In this document: piece by piece, positions 25,741 through 34,998 of the stretch | How the letters are laid out: each line of letters starts with the position of its first letter | Numbering within the stretch: the stretch's first letter is position 1 | Assembly: GCF_014205845.1 (NCBI RefSeq) | Contig: NZ_JACHCR010000011.1 | Location: forward strand, 124,001 to 188,000 | Reading direction: 5' to 3' | Length of the DNA: 64,000 nt | Source: Mucilaginibacter cryoferens | GTDB lineage: Bacteria > Bacteroidota > Bacteroidia > Sphingobacteriales > Sphingobacteriaceae | Position numbers and translations under genes: made by a program | The notes under the pieces: model-generated | Databases searched by the model: none | Told to the model about the DNA's origin: nothing | What the model saw: only the letters and a program-made list of their open reading frames with translations

Positions 25741-26469
25741 TTATGAATAAAGTCCGCCATTAACAGAAATTACTTCGGCAGTAACGTAAGAAGCCTCGGG
25801 AGATGCCAAAAAGCCAACTACACTGGCCACTTCCTCTGGTGTGCCAAAGCGCTTAACCGGGATCATGGATTTTAATTCTTTTTCATCCAAACCTTCGGTC
25901 ATGTCGGTTTTTATAAAGCCCGGTGCAACTGCATTCACGGTAACACCCCTACGGGCAATTTCCTGTGCCAAAGCCTTGGTTGCGCCAATTACACCCGCCT
26001 TTGCAGCCGAGTAATTAACCTGCCCCGGCAAGCCCTTTAAGCCCGATAGCGATACCACGTTAATGATACGGCCGTACTTTTTAACCAGCATACTGTTTAA
26101 AACCACCTGGGTTACATAAAAGAAGCCATTAAGACTTGTATTTAAAACGCTATCCCACTGCTCGTCCTTCATCCACATCATCAGGGTATCATCCTTAATA
26201 CCGGCATTGTTTACCAGCACTTCAATATATTTTTCGGTGTTGGCTTCAATCCATCCGCCCAATACCGCTCTGATATCCTCTTTGCTGGCCACATCAAATT
26301 GTATGATTTGGCCAGCGCCGCCATTTTCTTTAATGGCGGCCAAAGTGTTTAACGCCTCGGTCTCATTGCTTTTATAGTTAACCAGCACGTAGTAGCCCAT
26401 TAAAGCCAATTTATAACAAACGGCCCTGCCTATTCCACGTGATCCGCCGGTTACTAATGCACATTTCAT
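25741..26469 (-). CDS. 3-oxoacyl-ACP reductase (FabG type)
   Basis: 242 aa SDR. GGSRGIG (8-14) binds NADP; Ser140, Tyr153 and Lys157 are the catalytic residues (Y-x3-K), and NNAG is at 87-90. It reduces the keto group after each condensation. It is the only recognisable FabG in the locus, so it probably serves several ketosynthases. Confidence 0.9.
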   Translation of the reverse strand: MKCALVTGGSRGIGRAVCYKLALMGYYVLVNYKSNETEALNTLAAIKENGGAGQIIQFDVASKEDIRAVLGGWIEANTEKYIEVLVNNAGIKDDTLMMWMKDEQWDSVLNTSLNGFFYVTQVVLNSMLVKKYGRIINVVSLSGLKGLPGQVNYSAAKAGVIGATKALAQEIARRGVTVNAVAPGFIKTDMTEGLDEKELKSMIPVKRFGTPEEVASVVGFLASPEASYVTAEVISVNGGLYS

Positions 26470-26512
26470 GTTATCTATCTGTTAAATTGTTTTAATAAAT
26501 TTTGCCCGGGTA

Positions 26513-28081
26513 TTATAAAATGTGTGAGCTTCTCTTTTTTATCAGGTGTACGTGCTCAGCTTTTTCAAAGTACTCTTTCACCCTCACCATATCTTTGTAC
26601 TTAGGTTTATCCTCTATAAACTTAGGGAATATTGCCCTCAGATCGGTATAAACGGCATGGGTTATTGGCGATAGTTTTTCGCTGCAATCCAAATGATCAA
26701 TAGCCTGCAAAATAGCCATCATCTGGATAGCCAACACTTCAAATGTATTATCAATAACACGCTTGGTCATCAAAGCGGCGTTACAGCCCATGCTCACAAT
26801 ATCCTGGTTATCGTTATTATTAGGGATACTGTGCAGGTACATCGGGTACGATAGGGTTTGATTTTCGGCAGTGGTAGAGGTTGCGGTAAACTGCATACCC
26901 TGCATGCCAAAGTTAAAGCCCAATACTCCCAGGTTAACAAACGGCGGAAACTTGTGGTTCAGCTTCTCGTTAAGCAGGTAGTTTAGTTGCCTTTCGGATA
27001 GCATGCACAGCTTGGTGATAGCTATCTTCAGTTTATCCATAGCGAGGGAAACATAATCGCCGTGGAAATTACCACCGTGAAAAATATTTTTGGCATCGTG
27101 GTCAATAACCGGGTTATCGTTCACAGAGTTCAGCTCGTCGGTTACCACACGCTCAACCTCAAAAATGGTATCATATATAGGGCCTAATACCTGGGTTACA
27201 CAACGCAGGGAATAGTATTCCTGTACTTTATCCAAAAATACTTCCTGGTTAAGGTTATCGGGGTTATACAAATGCTCAGAACGGTCGCGAATCATTTTGC
27301 TGCCTGTTAACACTTCGCGCATAATGGCCGCCACTTCGTTTTGACCGCGGTGGTGCTTCACTACATTTAGCTCATAAGAGTAATGATCATCAAAGGCTTG
27401 CACCACCTCATTAATCATGGATGATAGTACGATAGACCACTCCAAAAGTTTTTTACTCTGGATGATGTTTACCATACCAATCCCTGTCATGGCCGATGTG
27501 CCGTTGATAATGGCCAGTCCTTCTCTAATTTTGATAGATAAAGGCTCAATACCGATCTCTTTAAAAAGTTCGGCAGTATCATGCTGCTCGCCTTTATAAC
27601 TCGATTCGCCTTCGCCAATAAGCACAAGGGCCAGGTGGGCCAATTGTACCAGGTCGCCAGATGCACCTACGCCACCATGTTCAAAAACGTTAGGGGCAAT
27701 ATTTTTATTTATTAATACGGTAAGCAGCCTGGGCAAATCGGTATGTACACCAGAGCGGGCCTGCATAAAGCTGTTTAGGCGGGCTATCATTAAAGCCTTT
27801 ACCAATAGTGGCGACATTAAATTACCACCACCCGAAGCATGGCTGCGGATAAGGTTATACTGCAATTGCAGCAAATTTTCTTCGCTCACCTTGTATTGCG
27901 CCATTGGCCCAAAGCCGGTATTAATGCCGTATATCAATTTATTTGCCGAAAAGCCCTGCAAAAACTGGTAGTTAACCTCAACATTCTTCACAACCGATGC
28001 ATCTAAGCCAACTTCCTCGCCATCAAACACGATCTTAGAAAAATCATCGGCAGTAAGGTACCGCCCTCCGATATGTATCAT
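26513..28081 (-). CDS. Aromatic amino acid ammonia-lyase, probably tyrosine ammonia-lyase
   Basis: 522 aa. Ala140-Ser141-Gly142 (GGVGASGDL) forms the MIO cofactor, and Tyr51 (YGINTGFG) is the catalytic loop Tyr. It follows Flavobacterium tyrosine ammonia-lyase closely over its length as I recall it. The selectivity pair is Ser80-His81 (LIRSHASG), as in histidine lyases, which the Flavobacterium enzyme also has. It would make 4-coumarate as starter. First gene of the long leftward operon. Confidence 0.85.
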   Translation of the reverse strand: MIHIGGRYLTADDFSKIVFDGEEVGLDASVVKNVEVNYQFLQGFSANKLIYGINTGFGPMAQYKVSEENLLQLQYNLIRSHASGGGNLMSPLLVKALMIARLNSFMQARSGVHTDLPRLLTVLINKNIAPNVFEHGGVGASGDLVQLAHLALVLIGEGESSYKGEQHDTAELFKEIGIEPLSIKIREGLAIINGTSAMTGIGMVNIIQSKKLLEWSIVLSSMINEVVQAFDDHYSYELNVVKHHRGQNEVAAIMREVLTGSKMIRDRSEHLYNPDNLNQEVFLDKVQEYYSLRCVTQVLGPIYDTIFEVERVVTDELNSVNDNPVIDHDAKNIFHGGNFHGDYVSLAMDKLKIAITKLCMLSERQLNYLLNEKLNHKFPPFVNLGVLGFNFGMQGMQFTATSTTAENQTLSYPMYLHSIPNNNDNQDIVSMGCNAALMTKRVIDNTFEVLAIQMMAILQAIDHLDCSEKLSPITHAVYTDLRAIFPKFIEDKPKYKDMVRVKEYFEKAEHVHLIKKRSSHIL

Positions 28082-28428
28082 GAACTATTAAATTAGTAAA
28101 ATAAAAACTGAAAAACCTCAAAAAAAATCACACAAAAAACGTCCGAAAATAGGATAAATATTTCAAATACGACGCCACTCAGTATCTTTATTGATGAACC
28201 GGCGATGGTAAATAACAGTATAAGTGTTAATCAATTGGGTATATATTATTAAATGTAATTACGCAGACTAAGTAAGTCCCCAAAAACGTTACAGAACTAA
28301 CCTAAAAGACTGAAAATCAGGCACACAAGTAATAATTTAAAACTATTTACCCGCTTTATCAGCATTAACACTAATTTTGTTATGTATAAAAGTGTTGAAT
28401 TTAAATTATTACAGATCAGGGGCAATTA
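28082..28428. other. Divergent intergenic region, 347 bp
   Basis: Spacer between the ammonia-lyase operon and the rightward glycosyltransferase operon. TAATTTTG at 28372-28379 matches the -7 pattern, 50 bp before the rightward start, but no TTG sits at the right distance. I found no clear leftward promoter and no other structure. Confidence 0.45.
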
Positions 28429-29616
28429 ATGGAAATTGAGGGTATAAGCAAACGGTTTGAGGAGTTGGGGGTATGTGTTATTATCCCAACCTATAACAAT
28501 CACCTTACCCTGGCAGGTGTAATTACCGATGTATTGGCCTACAGCAACCATATTATTGTGGTTAACGATGGCTCAACCGATGATACCGAAGCCATTGTAA
28601 AAACATTTCCGCAGGTTCAACTCATCAGCTATGCTCAAAATGTAGGTAAAGGCTGGGCATTGCGCCAGGCGTTTGCTTACGCGATGCAAAAGGGCTACAA
28701 ATACGCGCTTACCATCGACTCTGACGGGCAGCATTTTGCCAAAGATATCCCCAACTTTTTAAATAAGCTGGAAGATGTACGCGATGCCATCATCATCGGC
28801 TCCCGTAATATGGATCAGGCCGCGGTGCCGGGTAAAAGCAGTTTTGGGCATAAGTTTTCTAACTTTTGGTTTTGGGTAGAAACCGGCATCCATTGTCCGG
28901 ATACACAATCAGGTTTCCGGCTTTACCCGCTGTATATGCTGGGAGGCATGAAATTTTACACCCGCAAATACGAATTTGAGATAGAAGTAATTGTTAGGGC
29001 TGTATGGCGTGGTGTGCACATGGATTCGGTACCGGTTACAGTTTACTATGCACCAAAAGAAACCCGGGTATCGCACTTTCGCCCGGTTACCGATTTTTCC
29101 CGTGTTGGCGTATTGAATGCATTTTTGGTTGTGATAGCTTTTGTGTGGATAAAACCACGTGACTTTTTCCGCAATCTGTTAAAAAAAAAAGGACGTAAAA
29201 AAATATTAGCCAGCCTTTATAATCCCAATGATAGCGACGAAACCAAGGCACTTTCCATCGGCTTTGGTATTTTTATGGGGATAGTACCTATTTGGGGCTT
29301 CCAACTGGCTGTTGGCCTATTTTTGGCTATCATATTTAAGCTGAATAAAGCGTTGGTGGTGTTCTCGGCCCATATCAGCATTCCGCCTATGATACCGGTT
29401 ATTATATTTTTAAGCTATAAGGCCGGCGAATACTGGATGGGCGATAGGGTTACCAATATGGCCTTTAGCTCGCATATTTCTTTTAAAACTATAGGCGAGC
29501 ATTTAGAGCAGTACATTTACGGCAGCCTTACCCTGGCTGTTGTTGCCTCGTTAACCGTTGGGTTGTTTACTTATGCTATATTAAAACTGCTAAAAAAATC
29601 ACCTGCCGCGTTATAG
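28429..29616 (+). CDS. GT2 glycosyltransferase with C-terminal DUF2062
   Basis: 395 aa. The N-terminal GT-A domain (VCVIIPTYNN, VVNDGSTDD, TIDSDGQH as DXD-like site) covers residues about 13-240, like dolichyl-phosphate mannosyltransferases. The C-terminal part (about 265-390) is hydrophobic and fits DUF2062. Found commonly in aryl polyene and flexirubin loci. Acceptor unknown; it may act at the membrane on a carrier lipid or the product. Confidence 0.85.
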   Translation: MEIEGISKRFEELGVCVIIPTYNNHLTLAGVITDVLAYSNHIIVVNDGSTDDTEAIVKTFPQVQLISYAQNVGKGWALRQAFAYAMQKGYKYALTIDSDGQHFAKDIPNFLNKLEDVRDAIIIGSRNMDQAAVPGKSSFGHKFSNFWFWVETGIHCPDTQSGFRLYPLYMLGGMKFYTRKYEFEIEVIVRAVWRGVHMDSVPVTVYYAPKETRVSHFRPVTDFSRVGVLNAFLVVIAFVWIKPRDFFRNLLKKKGRKKILASLYNPNDSDETKALSIGFGIFMGIVPIWGFQLAVGLFLAIIFKLNKALVVFSAHISIPPMIPVIIFLSYKAGEYWMGDRVTNMAFSSHISFKTIGEHLEQYIYGSLTLAVVASLTVGLFTYAILKLLKKSPAAL

Positions 29617-29627
29617 CTATCCCTTAA

Positions 29628-32600
29628 ATGGAAAAAGGCCTTATCCTCATATATCATTACTTCGCCAAAAACAAGGTTGTTTTTTACACCGTATTCGCTG
29701 CGTGTTTTTTGGCGATGGGCTATTTTTCGTCGCTGGTAAAGTTTGAGGAAGATATCAGCAAAGTTATCCCCAGGGATAAAAAGATCAATAAGCTGAACGA
29801 GGTTTTCCAAAACTCCAAGTTTTTAGATAAGCTGGTGATTATGGTATCGCTAAAAGATAGCACCGCCACAGCTAACCCCGATAGCCTGGTTGCATTTGCC
29901 GATGAATTTGCGGCTACCGTAACTCCAAAACTTAAGCCCTACATAGGTAAAGCCAATTTTAAGGTAGATGATGATGTGGTGATGAAATTATTTGGCACCA
30001 TCAGTCAGCGCCTGCCCATTTACCTTACCGAAAAAGACTATCAAACAATCGATACGTTGATAACCCCGGAAAAGGTTAAGCAAACCCTCGCTTATGATTA
30101 TCGAACGCTTACATCGCCGGCAGGCATAGCGTTCAAAAGCATCATCAGTAACGATCCGGTGGGCATTTCCTTCATCGGCATAAAAAAATTACAACAATTA
30201 CAGTACGATAAAAACTTTGAGCTGTATGATAATTACGTGGTTACTAAAGACCATAAAAACCTGCTCATGTTTATCACCCCGGCTTTCCCGCCCAACAATA
30301 CCGGCAAAAACGCAGTACTGATAAATGGGTTGGATAAACTGATTGATAGCCTGAGTAATAAACCGAAACGCATAGCAACCGCCTCTTACTTTGGCTCGGC
30401 AGCGGTATATTACGGCAACGCACAGCAGTTAAGAAAAGATACAGCGCTTACACAAGGTGCCACGGTGGTTGTGCTCATCCTGTTTTTAGGTTTGTATTTT
30501 CGTAAAAAGCGGGCACCTGTAATTATACTTATCCCTGTGTTGTTTGGCTCCCTGTTTTCGCTTACAGCTATTTACTTTTTAAAGGGAAGCATCTCGGTTA
30601 TTGCCCTCGGTACAGGTTCGGTAGTGCTGGGTATCGCCATTAATTATTCGCTGCATGTATTTAACCATTACCGCCATACCAAAAGTATTGAGCAGGTAAT
30701 TAAAGACCTTACCTTACCACTTACCGTGGGTAGTTTTACTACTATCGGCGGTTTCCTGTGCCTGGAGTTTGTAGAATCTGAAATGCTGAAAGACCTGGGG
30801 TTATTTGCCGCCTTTAGTTTGATAGGCGCATCTATTTGTTCGCTGGTATTTTTGCCACAGTTTATCGCCACAAAAAAAGAACAGGAAAACCATACTATCA
30901 TCCAACTATCGTGGATAGATAAATTGGCTTCCTTTAGCCCCGAGTATAACAAGTATATTGTTATTGGCATTATACTGCTTACCGGTGTGTTTTTTTATAA
31001 AGCCAACGATGTAACCTTTGAGTTTGATGTAGCCAAAATGAACTATATGCCGCCGGCTTTGCAGCAATCGCAAAACAAACTCAACAAGATCAACCAATAC
31101 GCGTTGCAATCGGTTTACCTGGTATCTGAAGGTAAAACCCTGGATAAGGCGTTAGTGAATAACGAAAAGCTGGCCGCCCAGATAGAAAAACTGAAAGCAC
31201 AGGGCATTGTTAAAAGGGCATCGGATGTATCGTCATTTATCATTTCCGATTCGCTGCAAAAAACAAGGGTTAACCGCTGGAATGCTTATTGGACAGTCGA
31301 AAAGAAACAACAACTTTTTGCAACGCTCGAAACCGAAGGTAAGGTACAAGGCTTTAGCTCATCGGCTTTTGAAAAGTTTAAAGCCCTGCTCAATAAAGAT
31401 TTTTCGCATACCAATGATGATGACGTTACCGAGATCCGCAAAAGTTTTTTAGATAATTTCATCAACGAATATCCAAGTCACTCCACCGTAGTAACGCTGG
31501 TACAAACATCGCCAGAAAAAAAGGCGGCGATTTATAAAGCCTTTGAAAACGACCCTAATGTTACCGTTATAGATAAACAATACCTCACCAACAAACTGGT
31601 TGAGATCATTAACGCCGATTTTACCAAAATCGCGGTCATGTCGTCGCTGTTGGTTTTCGTGGTGCTGCTGCTAACATATGGGCGTATGGAACTTGCCCTG
31701 GTTTCTTTTATACCAATGGCTATTTCCTGGATCTGGATTTTAGGGTTGATGGGCATCTTCGGCATCGGCTTTAATATCGTCAACATCATCATTTCGGCAC
31801 TGATATTTGGGCTGGGCGACGATTACAGCCTGTACATTATGGATGGCCTGTTGCAAGAATACAAAACAGGCAAAAAGGTATTATCATCCTACAAATCGTC
31901 TATCTTTCTATCAGCCATTACTACTATAACAGGATTGGGTGTTTTGATATTTGCCAAACATCCGGCATTACGGTCAATAGCTGCCATTTCTATCATCGGC
32001 ATTGTTTGTGTGGTTATCATGGCGCAAATATTAATCCCTTTCCTGTTTAGTATCCTCATCAAAAACCGGGCAGAGAAGAAACGGTTTCCATGGACCATCA
32101 GCGGCTTCATTATCAGTATTTTCGCCTTCACTTATTTTGTAACCGGATGTTTGATCCTGTCGGCGCTGGGCTTTTTATTCAGGCTCAACCCTTTTAATAA
32201 AGAAAAAGGCAAGCTGGTTTACCATGCTATATTGGCCCGGTTCTCCTGGTCGATGATTTACATTATGGGCAATGTGAAAAAGGAGATCATCAATAAACAA
32301 CTGGCCGATTTTAAAAAGCCATCGGTCATCATTGCCAACCACCAGTCGTTTTTAGATATTTTGATTTTGGTGATGCTTAATCCAAGACTTATTTTGTTTA
32401 CCAATAACTGGGTATGGAACTCGCCGGTATTTGGGGCCGTAGTACGCATGGCCGATTATTTCCCGGTAGCCCAGGGAACCGAAGAAAGCATAGATGTACT
32501 GGCAGATAGGGTTAAAAAAGGCTATTCCATAGTGATCTTCCCCGAAGGTACCCGGTCTGCAGATGGCGATATCAAGCGTTTCCACAAAGGTGCGTTTTAC

Positions 32601-33485
32601 CTAGCCGAGGCTTTGCAAATAGATATCCAACCGATCCTTATTCACGGCACAGGCTACTGCATGACCAAGGGCGATTTTCTGCTAAAAAACGGAAAGATCA
32701 CCCTTAAATATCTGCCCCGCATAAAACCAACTGATACTGTTTTTGGAACCGGTTACGCCAACCGCACCAAGGCCATCAGCCAATATTTTAAGGCAGAATT
32801 TAAGCAGTTAAGTGCCGAAATTGAGCAGCCACACTATTACCGCGAGCAGCTCATCTACAATTATTTGTACAAAGGTCCGGTATTGGAATGGTACATGCGC
32901 ATAAAGGTTAGCCTGGAGAAAAACTACCAGCTGTTTCATGAGCTGCTGCCGGTAAAAGGCAAAATACTGGATATTGGCTGCGGCTATGGCCTAATGCCTT
33001 ATATGCTGCACTTTGCAGCCCCGCAGCGCGGGTTTACCGGTATTGATTATGACGAGGATAAAATAGAAGTTGCCAACAACAATTTTAATAAAGATGCACA
33101 CATCAATTTTGAGCATACAGATGTATTAAGCTTCGCGTTCGAAAAATACGATGCCATTATTATTGCCGATGTATTGCATTATATGCAGCCCGATGAGCAA
33201 AAACTAATTATAACACGTTGCATCGGCAGCTTAAATGAGGGTGGTAAACTGATCATTCGCGATGGCAACAAAGACCTGAAGCAAAAGCACCGGGGCACCG
33301 AGCTTACCGAGTTTTTTTCGACTAAATTTGTAAAATTTAATAAAGCAAGCCGGGGGCTGTCGTTTTTATCGGCCCGGTTGGTAAATGATATAGCAGAGGC
33401 TAACAATTTGGCCTGCAAAATAATAGATGAAACAAAGTTCACATCAAATATTATTTTTGTAGTAGAACATAAAACAGGGAATTAG
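29628..33485 (+). CDS. Fusion: MMPL exporter, PlsC-like acyltransferase, SAM methyltransferase
   Basis: 1285 aa. Residues 1 to about 860 form an RND/MMPL permease with two sets of membrane segments. About 870-1060 is a PlsC-type acyltransferase with NHQSFLD (904-910) and FPEGTRS (971-977). The rest is a class I methyltransferase with ILDIGCGYG (1113-1121). One protein may thus acylate or methylate and export the pigment (inference). It is 11 bp from the GT2 gene and 4 bp from the oxidoreductase. Confidence 0.88.
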   Translation: MEKGLILIYHYFAKNKVVFYTVFAACFLAMGYFSSLVKFEEDISKVIPRDKKINKLNEVFQNSKFLDKLVIMVSLKDSTATANPDSLVAFADEFAATVTPKLKPYIGKANFKVDDDVVMKLFGTISQRLPIYLTEKDYQTIDTLITPEKVKQTLAYDYRTLTSPAGIAFKSIISNDPVGISFIGIKKLQQLQYDKNFELYDNYVVTKDHKNLLMFITPAFPPNNTGKNAVLINGLDKLIDSLSNKPKRIATASYFGSAAVYYGNAQQLRKDTALTQGATVVVLILFLGLYFRKKRAPVIILIPVLFGSLFSLTAIYFLKGSISVIALGTGSVVLGIAINYSLHVFNHYRHTKSIEQVIKDLTLPLTVGSFTTIGGFLCLEFVESEMLKDLGLFAAFSLIGASICSLVFLPQFIATKKEQENHTIIQLSWIDKLASFSPEYNKYIVIGIILLTGVFFYKANDVTFEFDVAKMNYMPPALQQSQNKLNKINQYALQSVYLVSEGKTLDKALVNNEKLAAQIEKLKAQGIVKRASDVSSFIISDSLQKTRVNRWNAYWTVEKKQQLFATLETEGKVQGFSSSAFEKFKALLNKDFSHTNDDDVTEIRKSFLDNFINEYPSHSTVVTLVQTSPEKKAAIYKAFENDPNVTVIDKQYLTNKLVEIINADFTKIAVMSSLLVFVVLLLTYGRMELALVSFIPMAISWIWILGLMGIFGIGFNIVNIIISALIFGLGDDYSLYIMDGLLQEYKTGKKVLSSYKSSIFLSAITTITGLGVLIFAKHPALRSIAAISIIGIVCVVIMAQILIPFLFSILIKNRAEKKRFPWTISGFIISIFAFTYFVTGCLILSALGFLFRLNPFNKEKGKLVYHAILARFSWSMIYIMGNVKKEIINKQLADFKKPSVIIANHQSFLDILILVMLNPRLILFTNNWVWNSPVFGAVVRMADYFPVAQGTEESIDVLADRVKKGYSIVIFPEGTRSADGDIKRFHKGAFYLAEALQIDIQPILIHGTGYCMTKGDFLLKNGKITLKYLPRIKPTDTVFGTGYANRTKAISQYFKAEFKQLSAEIEQPHYYREQLIYNYLYKGPVLEWYMRIKVSLEKNYQLFHELLPVKGKILDIGCGYGLMPYMLHFAAPQRGFTGIDYDEDKIEVANNNFNKDAHINFEHTDVLSFAFEKYDAIIIADVLHYMQPDEQKLIITRCIGSLNEGGKLIIRDGNKDLKQKHRGTELTEFFSTKFVKFNKASRGLSFLSARLVNDIAEANNLACKIIDETKFTSNIIFVVEHKTGN

Positions 33486-33489
33486 ATAA

Positions 33490-34998
33490 ATGGAGATTTT
33501 TGATGCCGTAATTATCGGCAGCGGTATGGGAGGATTGGTGAGTGCCGATTTACTAAGCAGGGAAGGGTTTAAAGTGTGTGTTATCGAAAAAAACCAGCAG
33601 ATAGGCGGCTCGTTGCAAACCTATGTGCGCGATAAGGTTATCTTCGATTCGGGCGTGCATTACCTTGGCGGGCTCGACGAGGGCCAAAACCTGTACCAGA
33701 TCTTCAAATATCTCGACCTGATGGACAAGCTGAAATTACAAAAGCAGGATATTGTTTTTGATAAAATAGGCATTCACGGCGACGACATTGAATACGAATA
33801 TGCCCAGGGTTATGACAACTTTATCAGCCACATACTAAAACACTTTCCTGGCGAGGAAGCCGCGCTGAATGCCTACTGTGATAAGATAAAAGAGGTATGT
33901 AGCAAATTTTCGCTCTATAACCTCCAAAGCGGTGATGACTTTAATGAAAAATCGGCCGTGCTGGAAATTGACACCAAGGGCTTTATTGAGTCTATAACGG
34001 CCAACCCGCGTTTGCAGGCGGTATTGGCAGGCAATAATGCGCTGTACGCCGGCCAGGCCGATAAAACCCCGTTTTACGTACATGCGCTAATTTTAAACAG
34101 CTATATAGAAAGCTCATATAAATGTATCGACGGCGGCTCGCAGATAGCCAAGTACATCGCCAAAAATATCCGCTCGCGGGGCGGGGTTATCAAGCGCCAT
34201 TGCGAGGTGAAACGCATTGTGGTTGAAGATGGCAAAGTATCGCATGTGGAGACCGCAGGGGGCGGCAAAATTTATGGCAAACAATTCATCAGCAATATGC
34301 ACCCTGTGCAAACGCTGGCCATAACAGATAGCGATATCATTAAGTTAGCTTATCGTAACCGCTTAAAAGGACTGGAAAATTCGGTATCGTCTTTTACATT
34401 GAACGTGGTTTTTAAAAAAGATAGCTTTCCCTATTTTAATACCAATTACTACGTTGGTAAAGAGGGCCATGTGTGGGATATTGCCGATTATACCGAAGAA
34501 AACTGGCCTTTGGGTTTTGCCTATTTTATGGCTCCCTCATCCAAATCGCCAAAGTTTGCAGATGGAGCATCTATACTCACCTATATGCGTTTTGAGGAGA
34601 TGAAGCCCTGGGAAGATACATTTAACACGGTATCAAACGTTAATGAGCGGGGCGACACCTATGAGGAGTTCAAGATTCGCAAAAGCGAAAAGCTGCTGGA
34701 TATGGTGGAGGAGAAGTTTCCGGGTTTCAGGAGTAAGATCAAATCCTATTATTCGGCTACGCCGCTAAGTTACCGCGATTATATTGGCAATGGTGATGGT
34801 TCGTTGTACGGCATTGTGAAAGATTATAAGCACACGCTAAAAACCTTTATATCGCCGCGCACTAAAATACCCAACCTGTACTTTACCGGGCAAAACCTTA
34901 ATTTACACGGCATTTTGGGCACGGCCATGAGCGCTATTGTTACCTGCACTACATTACTTGGCAACGATGCCATTATTGGAAAAATAAGGAATGCATAA
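33490..34998 (+). CDS. CrtI/phytoene-desaturase-like FAD oxidoreductase
   Basis: 502 aa. The N-terminus IIGSGMGGLVSADLLSREG binds FAD and IGGSLQTY is the usual second motif. C-terminal GLYFTGQNLNL-like sequence (LYFTGQNLNLHG) matches the carotenoid desaturase/isomerase family. A polyene desaturation, isomerisation or saturation role is likely. It overlaps the next gene by 8 bp. Confidence 0.85.
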   Translation: MEIFDAVIIGSGMGGLVSADLLSREGFKVCVIEKNQQIGGSLQTYVRDKVIFDSGVHYLGGLDEGQNLYQIFKYLDLMDKLKLQKQDIVFDKIGIHGDDIEYEYAQGYDNFISHILKHFPGEEAALNAYCDKIKEVCSKFSLYNLQSGDDFNEKSAVLEIDTKGFIESITANPRLQAVLAGNNALYAGQADKTPFYVHALILNSYIESSYKCIDGGSQIAKYIAKNIRSRGGVIKRHCEVKRIVVEDGKVSHVETAGGGKIYGKQFISNMHPVQTLAITDSDIIKLAYRNRLKGLENSVSSFTLNVVFKKDSFPYFNTNYYVGKEGHVWDIADYTEENWPLGFAYFMAPSSKSPKFADGASILTYMRFEEMKPWEDTFNTVSNVNERGDTYEEFKIRKSEKLLDMVEEKFPGFRSKIKSYYSATPLSYRDYIGNGDGSLYGIVKDYKHTLKTFISPRTKIPNLYFTGQNLNLHGILGTAMSAIVTCTTLLGNDAIIGKIRNA

